Shown one piece after another: positions 1 through 8,555 of a stretch of 64,000 nt of DNA; position 1 is the first letter of the stretch; each line of letters starts with the position of its first letter. The notes under the pieces were generated by a model. That model saw only the letters and a program-made list of their open reading frames with translations, was not told where the DNA came from and did no database searches. Where the stretch lies: NCBI GenBank assembly GCA_963719885.1, contig CAVRDP010000025.1:62001-126000 (forward strand), given 5' to 3'. The translations under genes were made by a program, and so were the position numbers. The DNA comes from JANXQG01 sp963719885 (GTDB lineage: Bacteria; Planctomycetota; Planctomycetia; Pirellulales; Thermoguttaceae).

Positions 1-7
1 GCGATTC

Positions 8-400
8 ATGAACGCACAACAACGCCAGACCTTGGTCGACGCCGCCCTTGCCGCGCGTCATAAGGCTTATGCTCCGTATTCCAACTTCTTGGTGGGCGCC
101 GCCGTCCTCACCGAGTCGGGAACGATCCATGTCGGCTGCAACATCGAAAACGCGTCATATAGCTTGACGATCTGCGCCGAGAGGGTCGCCTTGGGCAGCG
201 CCGTCGCCGCAGGAGATCGCGTGCTGACGGCCATGGCAGTCGCCACGAGCGGAGGGGGTACCCCCTGCGGCGCCTGCCGGCAGTTCGCGGCCGAGTTCCG
301 CCCGGACTTGCCCATCCTCCTGGTCGACGCCGATCATCCTGAGCAGGTTCTGGAAACGAATCTCGCCGAGCTACTCCCCAGCCGATTCCATTTGCGGTAA
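8..400 (+). CDS. cdd: Cytidine deaminase
   Basis: Cytosolic zinc enzyme that deaminates cytidine and deoxycytidine to uridine and deoxyuridine in pyrimidine salvage. The 130-residue length fits the small homotetrameric family. The sequence shows CAER at residues 56-59 (zinc-ligand Cys and catalytic Glu) and PCGAC at 86-90 (the two other zinc Cys), with the usual YSNF...GAA start of the fold at 24-32. The start is the ATG 7 bases into the window, so its ribosome binding site cannot be judged. A concentrative nucleoside transporter follows after 95 bp on the same strand and uracil phosphoribosyltransferase lies 6 kb on, so this end of the window is a nucleoside-salvage neighbourhood. Confidence 0.97.
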   Translation: MNAQQRQTLVDAALAARHKAYAPYSNFLVGAAVLTESGTIHVGCNIENASYSLTICAERVALGSAVAAGDRVLTAMAVATSGGGTPCGACRQFAAEFRPDLPILLVDADHPEQVLETNLAELLPSRFHLR

Positions 401-495
401 AATCGCATGGGTATGCAAGTTCCCGACGAACAATCCGCTGAGCTTACCGCGCCCCGCCCGGCTCGACCTCGGCCCCCGCCAGTCCCGAGACGGCC

Positions 496-1899
496 GTGCC
501 GCCCAAGACGCCGTTGGCCTGGCGACTTTACATTGCCGCGGCACTGCTGGGGCTGTTCGTGGCTGCTTACTGGAGCGAAGATACAATCGGCCTCCGCGGT
601 CAATCGCTGGCGGGAATCTGCTTCTTTTTCGGCATCGTGGCCCTCTTTTCCACCAACCTTCGCGCAGTCAACTGGCGGACCATCGGCTGGGGAATCGTCC
701 TGCAACTGCTGCTGGCCGTGCTGGTTCTGAAAGCAAAGGTAACGCTCGGCGGACGCGACTACTCAGTCTACGGGTTGTTTGAAGGCCTGGGCAAGGTCGT
801 GACAAGTTTTCTCAACTATTCCAGCGAGGGGGCGGACTTTGTCTTTGGAAACCTGGCCCATGCCGACCAGATGAAAAGCGTCTTCGGCAAGGATTTCGTG
901 TTCCCCTTCGCCTTCATAGCCCTCCCTACGATCCTCTTCGTTTCGGCCTTCTTCACGGTCCTCTATCACTTCGGCATTCTCCAGGTCTGCGTCCGCTGGC
1001 TGGCCAAGATCATGGTTTACTTGATGCGCACCAGCGGGGCGGAAACCCTCTTCGTCTCGGTCAACGTGTTCATGGGCCAGACCGAGGCCCCGCTGATCGT
1101 CAAACCCTACCTGCCGGGCATGACCAATTCGGAAATGTTCGCCTTGATGGCCAGCGGCATGGCGCAACATTTCCGGCAGCATGGCGGCCGTTTATATCGG
1201 CTACGGGGCGAACCCGGTCGCCGTGCTCACGACCTGCGTGATGGCCTGCCCTTGCAGCCTGTACTTGTCGAAACTCTTTCTGCCGGAACTCGGCCGGCCT
1301 GCGACGAGCGGCTCGATGAAAATCGAGAAAGTGAAATCGCCTTACGTGAACGCCATCGACGCCGTGGCGGCGGGGACGACCGACGGGCTGCGCCTGCGCT
1401 CAACGTGGCCGCCATGCTGATCGTGTTCATCGCTTTTGTCGCCATGTTCAACGGCCTGCTGGGGCTGATTCCCACGGGCTGGCTGGCGTGGACCGGCTGC
1501 AAGGTGCCCGAGCATTTTACCTTGGCCTGGATTTTCGGCAAGCTCTTTACGCCGGTCGCGTTTCTGATGGGAGTGGAAGGTGCCGACCAGGACAAGGTGG
1601 GCACGCTGTTGGCCTATAAACTCACGATCAACGAGCACTTTGCCTTCTTGACCATGAAAAAGTGGATGGCAGACCCGAGCTTTCATATGTCGGCCCGCTC
1701 GTATCAACTCGCGGCCTACGCGCTCACCGGGTTCGCCAATTTTTCGTCGGTGGCGATCCAGCTCGGCGGAATCGGGGCCTTGGCTCCGGAGCGGCGGCCC
1801 GATCTGGCGCGGCTGGGAATGAAGGCCTTGTTCGTGGGCTTTGTCGCTACACTGTTGAACGCCTCGGTCGCCGGACTGATTTCCGACCTGGCGAAGTAG
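496..1899 (+). CDS. nupC: Concentrative nucleoside transporter, NupC/CNT family (two compensating frameshifts)
   Basis: Inner-membrane nucleoside:cation symporter. The family hallmark MGQTEAPLIV followed by KPYLPGMTNSEMF is present, as are many hydrophobic segments and the C-terminal NFSSVAIQLGG motif. The frame carries two opposite single-base errors. An extra C near 1165 moves the true frame, which continues through IGYGANPV and NAIDAVAAGTTDG (1181-1395); a missing base near 1397 returns it. The correct product therefore has no soluble Arg-rich middle segment. The start is taken as GTG at 496; an upstream in-frame extension is blocked unless there is a further indel. Its position 95 bp after cdd suggests co-transcription. 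Confidence 0.93.
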   Translation: MPPKTPLAWRLYIAAALLGLFVAAYWSEDTIGLRGQSLAGICFFFGIVALFSTNLRAVNWRTIGWGIVLQLLLAVLVLKAKVTLGGRDYSVYGLFEGLGKVVTSFLNYSSEGADFVFGNLAHADQMKSVFGKDFVFPFAFIALPTILFVSAFFTVLYHFGILQVCVRWLAKIMVYLMRTSGAETLFVSVNVFMGQTEAPLIVKPYLPGMTNSEMFALMASGMAQHFRQHGGRLYRLRGEPGRRAHDLRDGLPLQPVLVETLSAGTRPACDERLDENRESEIALRERHRRRGGGDDRRAAPALNVAAMLIVFIAFVAMFNGLLGLIPTGWLAWTGCKVPEHFTLAWIFGKLFTPVAFLMGVEGADQDKVGTLLAYKLTINEHFAFLTMKKWMADPSFHMSARSYQLAAYALTGFANFSSVAIQLGGIGALAPERRPDLARLGMKALFVGFVATLLNASVAGLISDLAK

Positions 1900-2018
1900 C
1901 TCGCCGACGTTGCCGCGTTTTGTGAGCTAGGCTTTACATGGGTACTCCGCGAACACTGTTCTCGGCGGGCCCCGCTCGCCAAAAAAGCAACTCGTGCGTA
2001 ATCTGTCTAAGGGAAACC

Positions 2019-5000
2019 ATGAGCCGTAGCCTGTTCATTCCCCGCGGCGTCCAACGGAAGAGGAAAACTGCGACCCGAACGAGGATGCTACGGGCGGAGA
2101 CTCTGGAACCGAGACAGATGCTCAGTGTCAACGAGTTCGGCTTGTTCCTCGGTGGCAAGGTGAGCGCCAGCCAGGCCCCGACGGTGGCCAAGGCGGCCGC
2201 CGCTGCGTCCAGTTCGGTGACCGGCGATCAGACAGTCTTGTCGGTGCTGGGAGCCGATGCCGGCGGCGCGGCGAGCCTGACATACTCCTGGTCGACCACG
2301 TCAGAGCCCAAGGGGGCTCCGGCGCCGACCTTCAGCGCCAACGGCACCAACGCCGCCCAAGATACGACGGTCACCTTCGACGAGGCGGGCACGTACACCT
2401 TGGCCGCCAAAATCACCGCCGCCGCCGGGCTTTCCGTCACCAGCGGCGTCAAGGTTGTCGTCAAGCAAACGCTGAGCAAGATCAGCGTGACACCCGGCAG
2501 TGTTTCCCTGCACGCCGGCGCCAAGCAACAGTTCGCCACCGTGGGGCTGGATCAATTTGGAAACCCGCTGACGAGCGCCCCGAACGTCGCTTGGTCGACC
2601 ACCGCGGGCACCATCACCGGCAAAGGCCTGTTGACCGTTCCGAAGTCAGGCAAGAGCCTAACGGTGACGGCCACCGATGGGTCAATCAAGGGTGCCGCCA
2701 CCGTGACGATCATCGCGGGGCCGACCGTGGCCACGGCGGCTGCGGCCACGCCCAGCCCGGTGACGGGCGTGAGCACGGTCTTGTCGGTGCTTGGCGCCGA
2801 CAGCGGAGGCACGTCGAGCCTCGTGTATACGTGGACCGCCACGTTGCTGCCGGGCGGCGTCCCGCCGCCGACCTTCAGCGCCAACGGCACTAACGCGGCC
2901 CGGAATACGACGGTCACTTTCGACGCGGCGGGCTCCTACACGTTTGTGGCCACGGTCACGGACCTCGGCGGGCTTTCGGCCACGAGTAGCGTTACGGTCG
3001 TCGTCCACCAGACGCTGACCCGGATCGACGTCGCCCCTTCCGAAATCGCGGTGAGCCCCGGCGGGACGCAGCAGTTCGCCGCCTCGGGAGTGGACCAATT
3101 CGGTAACGCCATGGCCGGTGTCCCAACCATCACCTGGTCGACTACCGCGGGGACCATCAGCAACACGGGCCTATTGACCGCTCCGACGTCAGGCAAGAGC
3201 CTTACGGTAACGGCTGCCGACGGGTCGATCAAGGGCGCCACCCTGGTGATGATCGTCACGGGGCCGAGCGTGGCCACGGCGGCTGCGGCCACACCCGGCA
3301 CGGTGGCGGGTACGAGCACGGCATTGACAGTGCTTGGCGCCGACAGCGGAGAGCGCGTCGAGCCTCGTGTATACGTGGTCGTCGCGCAGCAGCCCGGCAC
3401 CGGTGACCTTCAGCGCCAACGGCAGCAATGCCGCCCAGAATGTCACGGTCACTTTTTGCAGGGCCGGCTCCTATACGTTAGTCGCCACCATCACGGACCT
3501 CGCCGGGCTTTCGGTCACGAGCAGCGTCATGGTTGTCGTCGACCAGACGCTGACCCAGATCGACGTGAGCCCGCCTTGCGAGATGCTAGCGCCGGCGGCA
3601 CGCAGCAGTTCACCGCGACAAGGTTGGACCAATTCGGCAACGCCATGGGCGGCGTCGCGAACGTCACCTGGTCGACCACGGCCGGCAGCATCACGCCGGG
3701 CGGGTTGTTGACCGCTCCGCTCTCGAGCCCAAGCTTTACTGTGACGGCCGCCGACGGCACGATCAACGGCACTGCCGGCATGACGGTCAGCCCGCCATGG
3801 GTGGTCGCCACGCCCAGCCCGGTGACGGGCGTCAGCACGGCCTTGTCGGTGCTTGGCACCGGCGGCGGGGGCGACTCGAACCTCGTCTATGCGTGGACCA
3901 CCACATCGCTGCCCGGCGGCGCCCCGCCGCCGACCTTCAGCGTCAACGGCAGCAGTGCGGCCCTGAATACGACGGTCACCTTCCACGAGGCGGGCTGCTA
4001 TACGTTCGTCGCCACCACCGCTCTCGGCGGGTCTTCGATCACCAGCAGCGTGACGGTCGTCGTCGACCAGACGCTGACCGGGATCGGCGTCGCCCCCGCC
4101 GAAGTCTGGGTGGGTCCCGGCGGCACGCAGCAGTTCACCGCGACAGAGTTGGACCAATTCGGCAACACCATGGCCGGCGTCCCGAACGTCATCTGGTCGA
4201 CCACGGCGGGCAGCATCACCGCGGAAGGCCTGTTGACCGCTCCGAATTCGGGCCCAGGCTTTATCGTGACGGCTGGCAGCGGCGGGCTCAGCAGCGGCAG
4301 TGCCAGCGCGGCGCTCGACACGCCGCCAACGGTGGCCCAAGCGGCCGCTGCCACGTCTAGCCTGCTGACGGGCGTCAGCACAGACTTGTCGGTGCTGGGC
4401 GCCGACCTTCTCGGCGAGTCGACCCTCGTCTATACGTGGAGCACCACGTCGCTGCCCGGCGGCGCCCCCTCGCCGACCTTCAGCGTCAACGGCACCAATG
4501 CGGCCCAAGATACGACGGTCGCTTTCTCCAAGGCGGGCTCTTATACGTTGCTCGCCACGATCACGGACCTCGCCGGATTTTCGGTCGCCACGAGCGTCAT
4601 GGTCGTCGTCAATCAGACGCTGACCCGGATCGACGTCGCCCCTTTCAAGATCGTGGTGGGCCCCGGCGGCACGCAACAGTTCGCCGCTACGGGCTTCGAC
4701 CAATTCGGCAACGCCATGGCCGTCGCCCCGAGCATTAGCTGGTCGGCCACGGCGGGCAGCATCAGTTCCAGCGGCCTGCTGACGGCCCCGAACGCCGACG
4801 GCAGCATGACCGTCACGGCGGCCTCGGGCGGAGTCCAGGGCACGGCTGCCATCGCGGTGGGCACGGGGAACTTCTTGAACCTGCAGGACGCCGCCTTGGC
4901 CCAACTCGTGCAAAGCCTGGACGCCGGTGGCTCGATCTCCCGCGACGACATGCTTGAGATTCTCGACAGCCTCGCCACCGGCGGCACCTTGAGCGTGGCC

Positions 5001-6104
5001 GATTTTTCCGACTTGCAGACCATCGTCAGCGACGCGGCGGAGCTGAACATGCCGGACTACGTCCGCGTGCTCGCCTCCGACGTAGTCGACGGCAACGTGG
5101 CCAACGCGACGTACCAGGGCGAACCGCTGGGCAACCTGGCCGCCGGCAGCTCGTCCGCCCAACTCACCGACCTGATCGGCAAGTGGTTCTTGGGCACCGA
5201 CCTGCCCGTCGCCGACGCTTACGACAGCTATAACAACGGCCAGCCCTGGTCCTACGCAATGGCGTCCGGTTCGCTCTTCGTCGGCACGCCCTCGCACAAC
5301 GACGAAGATCAAGGGTTGCTGGGAGACTGCTATTTCGTCTCCGCGTTGGGCAGCCTGGCCGACGCATCGCCGGCCGCCGTCGAGAACATGTTCATCGACA
5401 ACGGCGACAACACTTGGACGGTCCGCTTCTATGACAACGGCACGGCCGACTATGTGACCGTCAACCGCATGTTGCCCTTCACGGGTTGCGGCGTGTTTGT
5501 CTATGCCGACTCTGGCTACCTCCTCAGCAATCCCAATAATGTGCTCTGGATCGCCTTGGCGGAAAAGGCATACGCCGAGTGGAATCAGACGGGCAACGAA
5601 GGCCGCCCTAACGGGAACAACTGCTACAGCAGCATCAACGGGGGCGGTATGGACACCGTGTATGCCCAGGTATTGGGTTACCCCGCTACCGATTATCAAA
5701 ACGGCTTGACGGCCGCTCAGGACGAGGCCGCGTTGGTCAGCGCAATGACCAACAATTGGGCGGTTTCGATCGGCACGGATATTTCTCCCACTTTGGCGTA
5801 TGGACTTGTCGAGGACCACGTGTATGCCATTATCGGCTACGACAGTACTGACGGCACTTTCACGCTTTATAATCCCTGGGGTTACGACCAGCCCACCAGC
5901 CCGCTAACCTGGTCCGAGCTTCAGTCCACCTGCGACGAGGTTTGCGTGGCCAATGCGTCCGGCAGCGTGCCGATCAGCAGCGGCGTTGGGGCCGCCGCCG
6001 CCGGATATGTGGAAATGTCGTGGCAGAACAATTCAACGTCGCAGTCCGCTCGCAACCTCGCGGCGGATGCCTATTTCCGCGATTTCTACACAACGACCCG
6101 CTAG
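2019..6104 (+). CDS. Secreted repeat protein with C-terminal calpain-like cysteine protease domain
   Basis: About 1361 residues. The N-terminus carries the planctomycete leader motif LEPRQMLS (residues 29-36) after a basic stretch, typical of exported planctomycete proteins. Residues 50-950 are five tandem units of about 180 residues, each a PKD-like part (SVLGAD...YTWSTT...TFSANGTNAA) plus a Big_2-like part (QQFxATGxDQFGN...WSTTAGxI). After a helical segment comes a peptidase C2 (calpain) domain with GDCYFVSALGS (Cys 1104), EDHVYAIIGYD (His 1267) and LYNPWG (Asn 1285), so the Cys-His-Asn triad looks complete. ATG 2019 is preferred over 1938 because it directly precedes the leader. Unit 3 is read out of frame between about 3350 and 3590 because of two compensating indels. 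The family is inferred to be cell-surface or extracellular; the substrate is unknown. Confidence 0.88.
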   Translation: MSRSLFIPRGVQRKRKTATRTRMLRAETLEPRQMLSVNEFGLFLGGKVSASQAPTVAKAAAAASSSVTGDQTVLSVLGADAGGAASLTYSWSTTSEPKGAPAPTFSANGTNAAQDTTVTFDEAGTYTLAAKITAAAGLSVTSGVKVVVKQTLSKISVTPGSVSLHAGAKQQFATVGLDQFGNPLTSAPNVAWSTTAGTITGKGLLTVPKSGKSLTVTATDGSIKGAATVTIIAGPTVATAAAATPSPVTGVSTVLSVLGADSGGTSSLVYTWTATLLPGGVPPPTFSANGTNAARNTTVTFDAAGSYTFVATVTDLGGLSATSSVTVVVHQTLTRIDVAPSEIAVSPGGTQQFAASGVDQFGNAMAGVPTITWSTTAGTISNTGLLTAPTSGKSLTVTAADGSIKGATLVMIVTGPSVATAAAATPGTVAGTSTALTVLGADSGERVEPRVYVVVAQQPGTGDLQRQRQQCRPECHGHFLQGRLLYVSRHHHGPRRAFGHEQRHGCRRPDADPDRREPALRDASAGGTQQFTATRLDQFGNAMGGVANVTWSTTAGSITPGGLLTAPLSSPSFTVTAADGTINGTAGMTVSPPWVVATPSPVTGVSTALSVLGTGGGGDSNLVYAWTTTSLPGGAPPPTFSVNGSSAALNTTVTFHEAGCYTFVATTALGGSSITSSVTVVVDQTLTGIGVAPAEVWVGPGGTQQFTATELDQFGNTMAGVPNVIWSTTAGSITAEGLLTAPNSGPGFIVTAGSGGLSSGSASAALDTPPTVAQAAAATSSLLTGVSTDLSVLGADLLGESTLVYTWSTTSLPGGAPSPTFSVNGTNAAQDTTVAFSKAGSYTLLATITDLAGFSVATSVMVVVNQTLTRIDVAPFKIVVGPGGTQQFAATGFDQFGNAMAVAPSISWSATAGSISSSGLLTAPNADGSMTVTAASGGVQGTAAIAVGTGNFLNLQDAALAQLVQSLDAGGSISRDDMLEILDSLATGGTLSVADFSDLQTIVSDAAELNMPDYVRVLASDVVDGNVANATYQGEPLGNLAAGSSSAQLTDLIGKWFLGTDLPVADAYDSYNNGQPWSYAMASGSLFVGTPSHNDEDQGLLGDCYFVSALGSLADASPAAVENMFIDNGDNTWTVRFYDNGTADYVTVNRMLPFTGCGVFVYADSGYLLSNPNNVLWIALAEKAYAEWNQTGNEGRPNGNNCYSSINGGGMDTVYAQVLGYPATDYQNGLTAAQDEAALVSAMTNNWAVSIGTDISPTLAYGLVEDHVYAIIGYDSTDGTFTLYNPWGYDQPTSPLTWSELQSTCDEVCVANASGSVPISSGVGAAAAGYVEMSWQNNSTSQSARNLAADAYFRDFYTTTR
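2160..4860 (+). repeat. Five tandem ~540-bp coding repeats
   Basis: Nucleotide-level tandem repeats inside the calpain-like gene, starting near 2175, 2720, 3265, 3800 and 4325. Each encodes one PKD-like plus one Big_2-like domain. The copies share long near-identical stretches, for example around TCGGTGCTKGGCRCCG and CAATTCGGCAACRCCATG, so recent duplication or gene conversion is likely. Such repeats can also collapse or misassemble. Confidence 0.85.
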
Positions 6105-6113
6105 AATCTCAAG

Positions 6114-6140
6114 CAGATCCTTCTTGCCGGAAGGGACCTG
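6114..6140. terminator. Hairpin between convergent genes (repeat family GTCC...GGAC)
   Basis: The arms CAG-TCCTTC and GAAGGGACCTG surround a TTGCCG loop. It lies 10 bp after the calpain-gene stop and 17 bp from the upp stop, so it could terminate both. There is no clear T tract. Related hairpins occur at 11741-11769 and 11822-11847, so this is also a dispersed palindromic repeat. Confidence 0.5.
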
Positions 6141-6156
6141 CTGGCCGTCTAGAAAA

Positions 6157-6840
6157 TCATTTCTCTGCCGGCGTATTGAACGTCCGATCCCCGGCGTCGC
6201 CCAATCCGGGCACGATGAATTTGTGCTCGTTCAGTTCCGGATCGACGGCCGCGACATAAATCTGTGCCGCCGGGAATCGGGTCTCGACTTCCCGGACCCC
6301 TTGCCGCGAGGCAATGACCGACAATATCTTCACCGTCGAAACTCCCCAACTCTGCAAGGCCGCCAAGGCCGCCAATACCGATCCACCCGTGGCCAACATC
6401 GGATCCAAGATCAACGCCGTCTCTACCGGCCGGCCCGCGGGCAACTTGCTGTAATACTCCACGGGCTGCAAGGTCTTTTCGTCGCGGTATATTCCCAAAT
6501 GCCAAACCTGGGCTTCAGGGATCAGGTTCAAAATCGGATCGACCATACCCAAACCCGCCCGCAAGATCGGGATCAGGGCGATCTTTTCGCTAATGGAATG
6601 GCCCGTCGTTTCGGCTAGCGGTGTTCGCACCTTCTTGGGCTTGACCGCCAAGTCGATCGTGGCCTCGTAGGCCAGCAAAACAGCCAGGCGTTGGATCAGC
6701 AGCCGAAACTCAGCCGCAGGGGTGGCCGCGTCGCGCAACTGGGTGACGTGGTGTTTCACCAAGGGATGAGACAATTCGACGAGTTTCGACTGCCGGGCAA
6801 CACGGTCCAGCATCGTGCTTGGATTCGACATGTGGTTCAT
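6157..6840 (-). CDS. upp: Uracil phosphoribosyltransferase
   Basis: Makes UMP from uracil and PRPP in the cytosol. The product is about 227 residues against a family norm near 208-215. Visible features: IPILRAGLGM (uracil/PRPP region), the PRPP-binding loop LILDPMLATGGS, and the C-terminal uracil-recognition segment GLGDAGDRTFNT. The start at 6840 (MNHMSNPS) is chosen because an AAGGGG stretch lies 11 bases upstream; ATG 6831 is the alternative. It is convergent with the calpain-like gene. With cdd and nupC it completes a pyrimidine salvage set. Confidence 0.95.
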   Translation of the reverse strand: MNHMSNPSTMLDRVARQSKLVELSHPLVKHHVTQLRDAATPAAEFRLLIQRLAVLLAYEATIDLAVKPKKVRTPLAETTGHSISEKIALIPILRAGLGMVDPILNLIPEAQVWHLGIYRDEKTLQPVEYYSKLPAGRPVETALILDPMLATGGSVLAALAALQSWGVSTVKILSVIASRQGVREVETRFPAAQIYVAAVDPELNEHKFIVPGLGDAGDRTFNTPAEK

Positions 6841-6988
6841 CTCGCAAAAAACCCCTTTCCATCCGGGAGAGGGGCATTGGGTTCTTCCTCGATCTTGGCC
6901 GTTGTGTTGCACCTCTGTAGCCTGAAAAGACCAAGTTTTGTTGGAACAGGCGATCATGTCAAGCCCCCCTCGTGCCCAGCGGAAATTC

Positions 6989-8341
6989 TCAGCCCAGCCC
7001 GTATTTCACGAGCTTGTCGCGAAAAGTCGAGAGTTTCATTCCCAGGGCGGCGGCGGCGGCCGACTTGTTGCCGCCGGCGGCCTGCAGGGCGCCGTCCAGA
7101 AGTTCCCGCTCCGTCTTGCCGATGGTCTCGTGAAACGGCCCTGTCGGGCACCGTGTACTCATGGTCGGCGGCCGCTTCTGTGCAACCTCCTGCAGTTCGG
7201 CCTGCAAGAGATCCTTGCAGATCCGCCCTGCGCCAACCAGATAGGCCCGCTCCAGAACATGGTACAGCTCGCGGACATTGCCCGGCCAGTCATGTCGCTG
7301 AAGCACTTCCTGGGCTTCCGCTTCGAGTTCCGCGGCGGCGTCCTTGGCGATCCGCTTCAAGAGATGATTGGCCAGCAGGGGAATATCCTCGCAGCGCTCG
7401 CGGAGGGGCGGAATGTTCACGCGCATCACGTCCAGGCGATAATAGAGGTCCTGGCGAAAGCCGCCGGCGGCGATTTTCTCCAGAAGGTTGCGCTTGGTCG
7501 AGGCGATGATCCGCACGTCGGCCCGAATGAGCGTCGCGCCGCCTACCCGCTCATAGACCTTCTCCTCGATGGCCCGCAGGAGTTTGGCCTGGTGTTCCAG
7601 GGGGATGTCGTCGGCGTCGTCCAAGTAGAGCGTGCCGCCTTGGGCCAGTTCGAAACGACCCAGGCGGCGCTGTTCGGCGCCGGTGAAGGCGCCCTTCTCG
7701 TGACCGTAGAGCTCGCTCTCGATCAGTTGGCTGGGGTACAGCGTGCAGCCGGCCTTGACGAAGGGGCAAGTCCGCCGGGGGGAATTGCGATGGATCGTCG
7801 CGGCAATCAGGTCCTTGCCGCAACCGGTTTCGCCGCACAAGAGCACATTGGCGTCGGAACGCGTGCAAATCTCGATCAAGCGGCGGACCCGCCGCATGGC
7901 CGGAGACTGGCCGATCACCGCATGGTCGATGTTGCCGATCGTCGTTTCCAGCGGCTCGGGACTGAAGCGGGTCGTGCCGCGACGGGCGGCCTCGATCCGC
8001 GCCAAGAGCGGGAAGACGTCTTCGTTGCGGAAGGGCTTGGTGAGGAAGTCGAAGGTCCCGAGCTTGCCGGCCTCGACGGCCAGCGGGATGCTGCCGTAGG
8101 CCGTCATGATAATGACTTCGGCATCGGTGACGTGGTCGTACTTGATGCGCTTGAGGAGTTCGAGGCCGTCGAGCTTGGGCATTTTCAGGTCGGTGACGAC
8201 GACGTCGAAGTGGCCCGCCAGGAGTTTTTCCAGGGCCTCGGCCCCATCGGCGGCGGTCACCACCTCGTGGCCCTGGGTCTCCAGGTCCTGGGCCAGCGTG
8301 ACCCGCTTGATCTTCTCGTCGTCGGCAACCAGGATTCTCAT
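6989..8341 (-). CDS. Sigma-54-dependent response regulator, NtrC type
   Basis: 450 residues: receiver (1-115; phospho-acceptor Asp51 in VVTDLKMP, switch Lys in TKPF), AAA+ domain with Walker A GETGCGKD and sigma-54 contact loop GAFTGA, Walker B-like LYLDDADD, and a Fis-type helix-turn-helix at the end (NKSAAAAALGM...LSTFRDKLVKYGL). Receiver, ATPase and DNA-binding elements all look intact, so it is probably an active enhancer-binding activator. It lies 214 bp downstream of a histidine kinase on the same strand (8556-9866), its likely partner. A 26-bp palindromic element (7146-7171) interrupts the linker before the HTH. Its place beside the hydrogenase block suggests redox or hydrogen control, which is inference. 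Confidence 0.93.
   Translation of the reverse strand: MRILVADDEKIKRVTLAQDLETQGHEVVTAADGAEALEKLLAGHFDVVVTDLKMPKLDGLELLKRIKYDHVTDAEVIIMTAYGSIPLAVEAGKLGTFDFLTKPFRNEDVFPLLARIEAARRGTTRFSPEPLETTIGNIDHAVIGQSPAMRRVRRLIEICTRSDANVLLCGETGCGKDLIAATIHRNSPRRTCPFVKAGCTLYPSQLIESELYGHEKGAFTGAEQRRLGRFELAQGGTLYLDDADDIPLEHQAKLLRAIEEKVYERVGGATLIRADVRIIASTKRNLLEKIAAGGFRQDLYYRLDVMRVNIPPLRERCEDIPLLANHLLKRIAKDAAAELEAEAQEVLQRHDWPGNVRELYHVLERAYLVGAGRICKDLLQAELQEVAQKRPPTMSTRCPTGPFHETIGKTERELLDGALQAAGGNKSAAAAALGMKLSTFRDKLVKYGLG
7146..7171. repeat. Palindromic mini-element, copy 1 (ATG/CAT stem variant)
   Basis: Core ACCGTG-TACT-CATGGT flanked by GGGC and CGGCGG, inside the sigma-54 regulator gene. It encodes a short odd linker (MSTRCPT on the minus strand) without breaking the frame. 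Seven other copies are listed below. Confidence 0.7.
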
Positions 8342-8397
8342 AGCGACGGTCCAGGAAAAAAGTTGGTCACTTCCATGACTTTAACAACAACATTGGA

Positions 8398-8510
8398 TCA
8401 CGAAATCACGAAAGTACGAAATCACGAAAGAAAGCCGGCCGGACCGCGAAGACATCTCCCTGAAGCATGGTTTTTTTCGCATTTTCGTCCTTTCGGGGTT
8501 TCGTGATTAG
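8398..8510. repeat. Inverted array of CACGAAA/TTTCGTG motifs
   Basis: The 214-bp gap between kinase and regulator holds repeats of ATCACGAAA and AAGTACGAAA (8398-8434) and the inverted form TTTTCGTCCTTTCG...TTTCGTGAT (8480-8508). The same motif family recurs at 40619-40660. It is a dispersed intergenic repeat and no gene is seen in the gap. Confidence 0.6.
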
Positions 8511-8555
8511 AGTTCGTTGCTAAAGTGTCTGACTTTCACCTAATTGCGAAGTTGT

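Noticed and set aside
244..262. GGGGGTACCCCC in cdd as another palindromic mini-element
   Set aside because: It encodes the normal GGGTPCGACR region of cytidine deaminase and lacks the element's flanks.
2160..4860. Regular repeats considered as a CRISPR array
   Set aside because: Units are about 540 bp, fully coding and without spacers. No CRISPR array or cas gene was seen in the window.
3471..5819. 782-codon open frame on the minus strand
   Set aside because: Antisense to the calpain-like gene; the opposite strand has clear domains and the frame is a GC-bias shadow.
6938..8506. 522-codon plus-strand open frame
   Set aside because: Antisense to an intact NtrC-type regulator.
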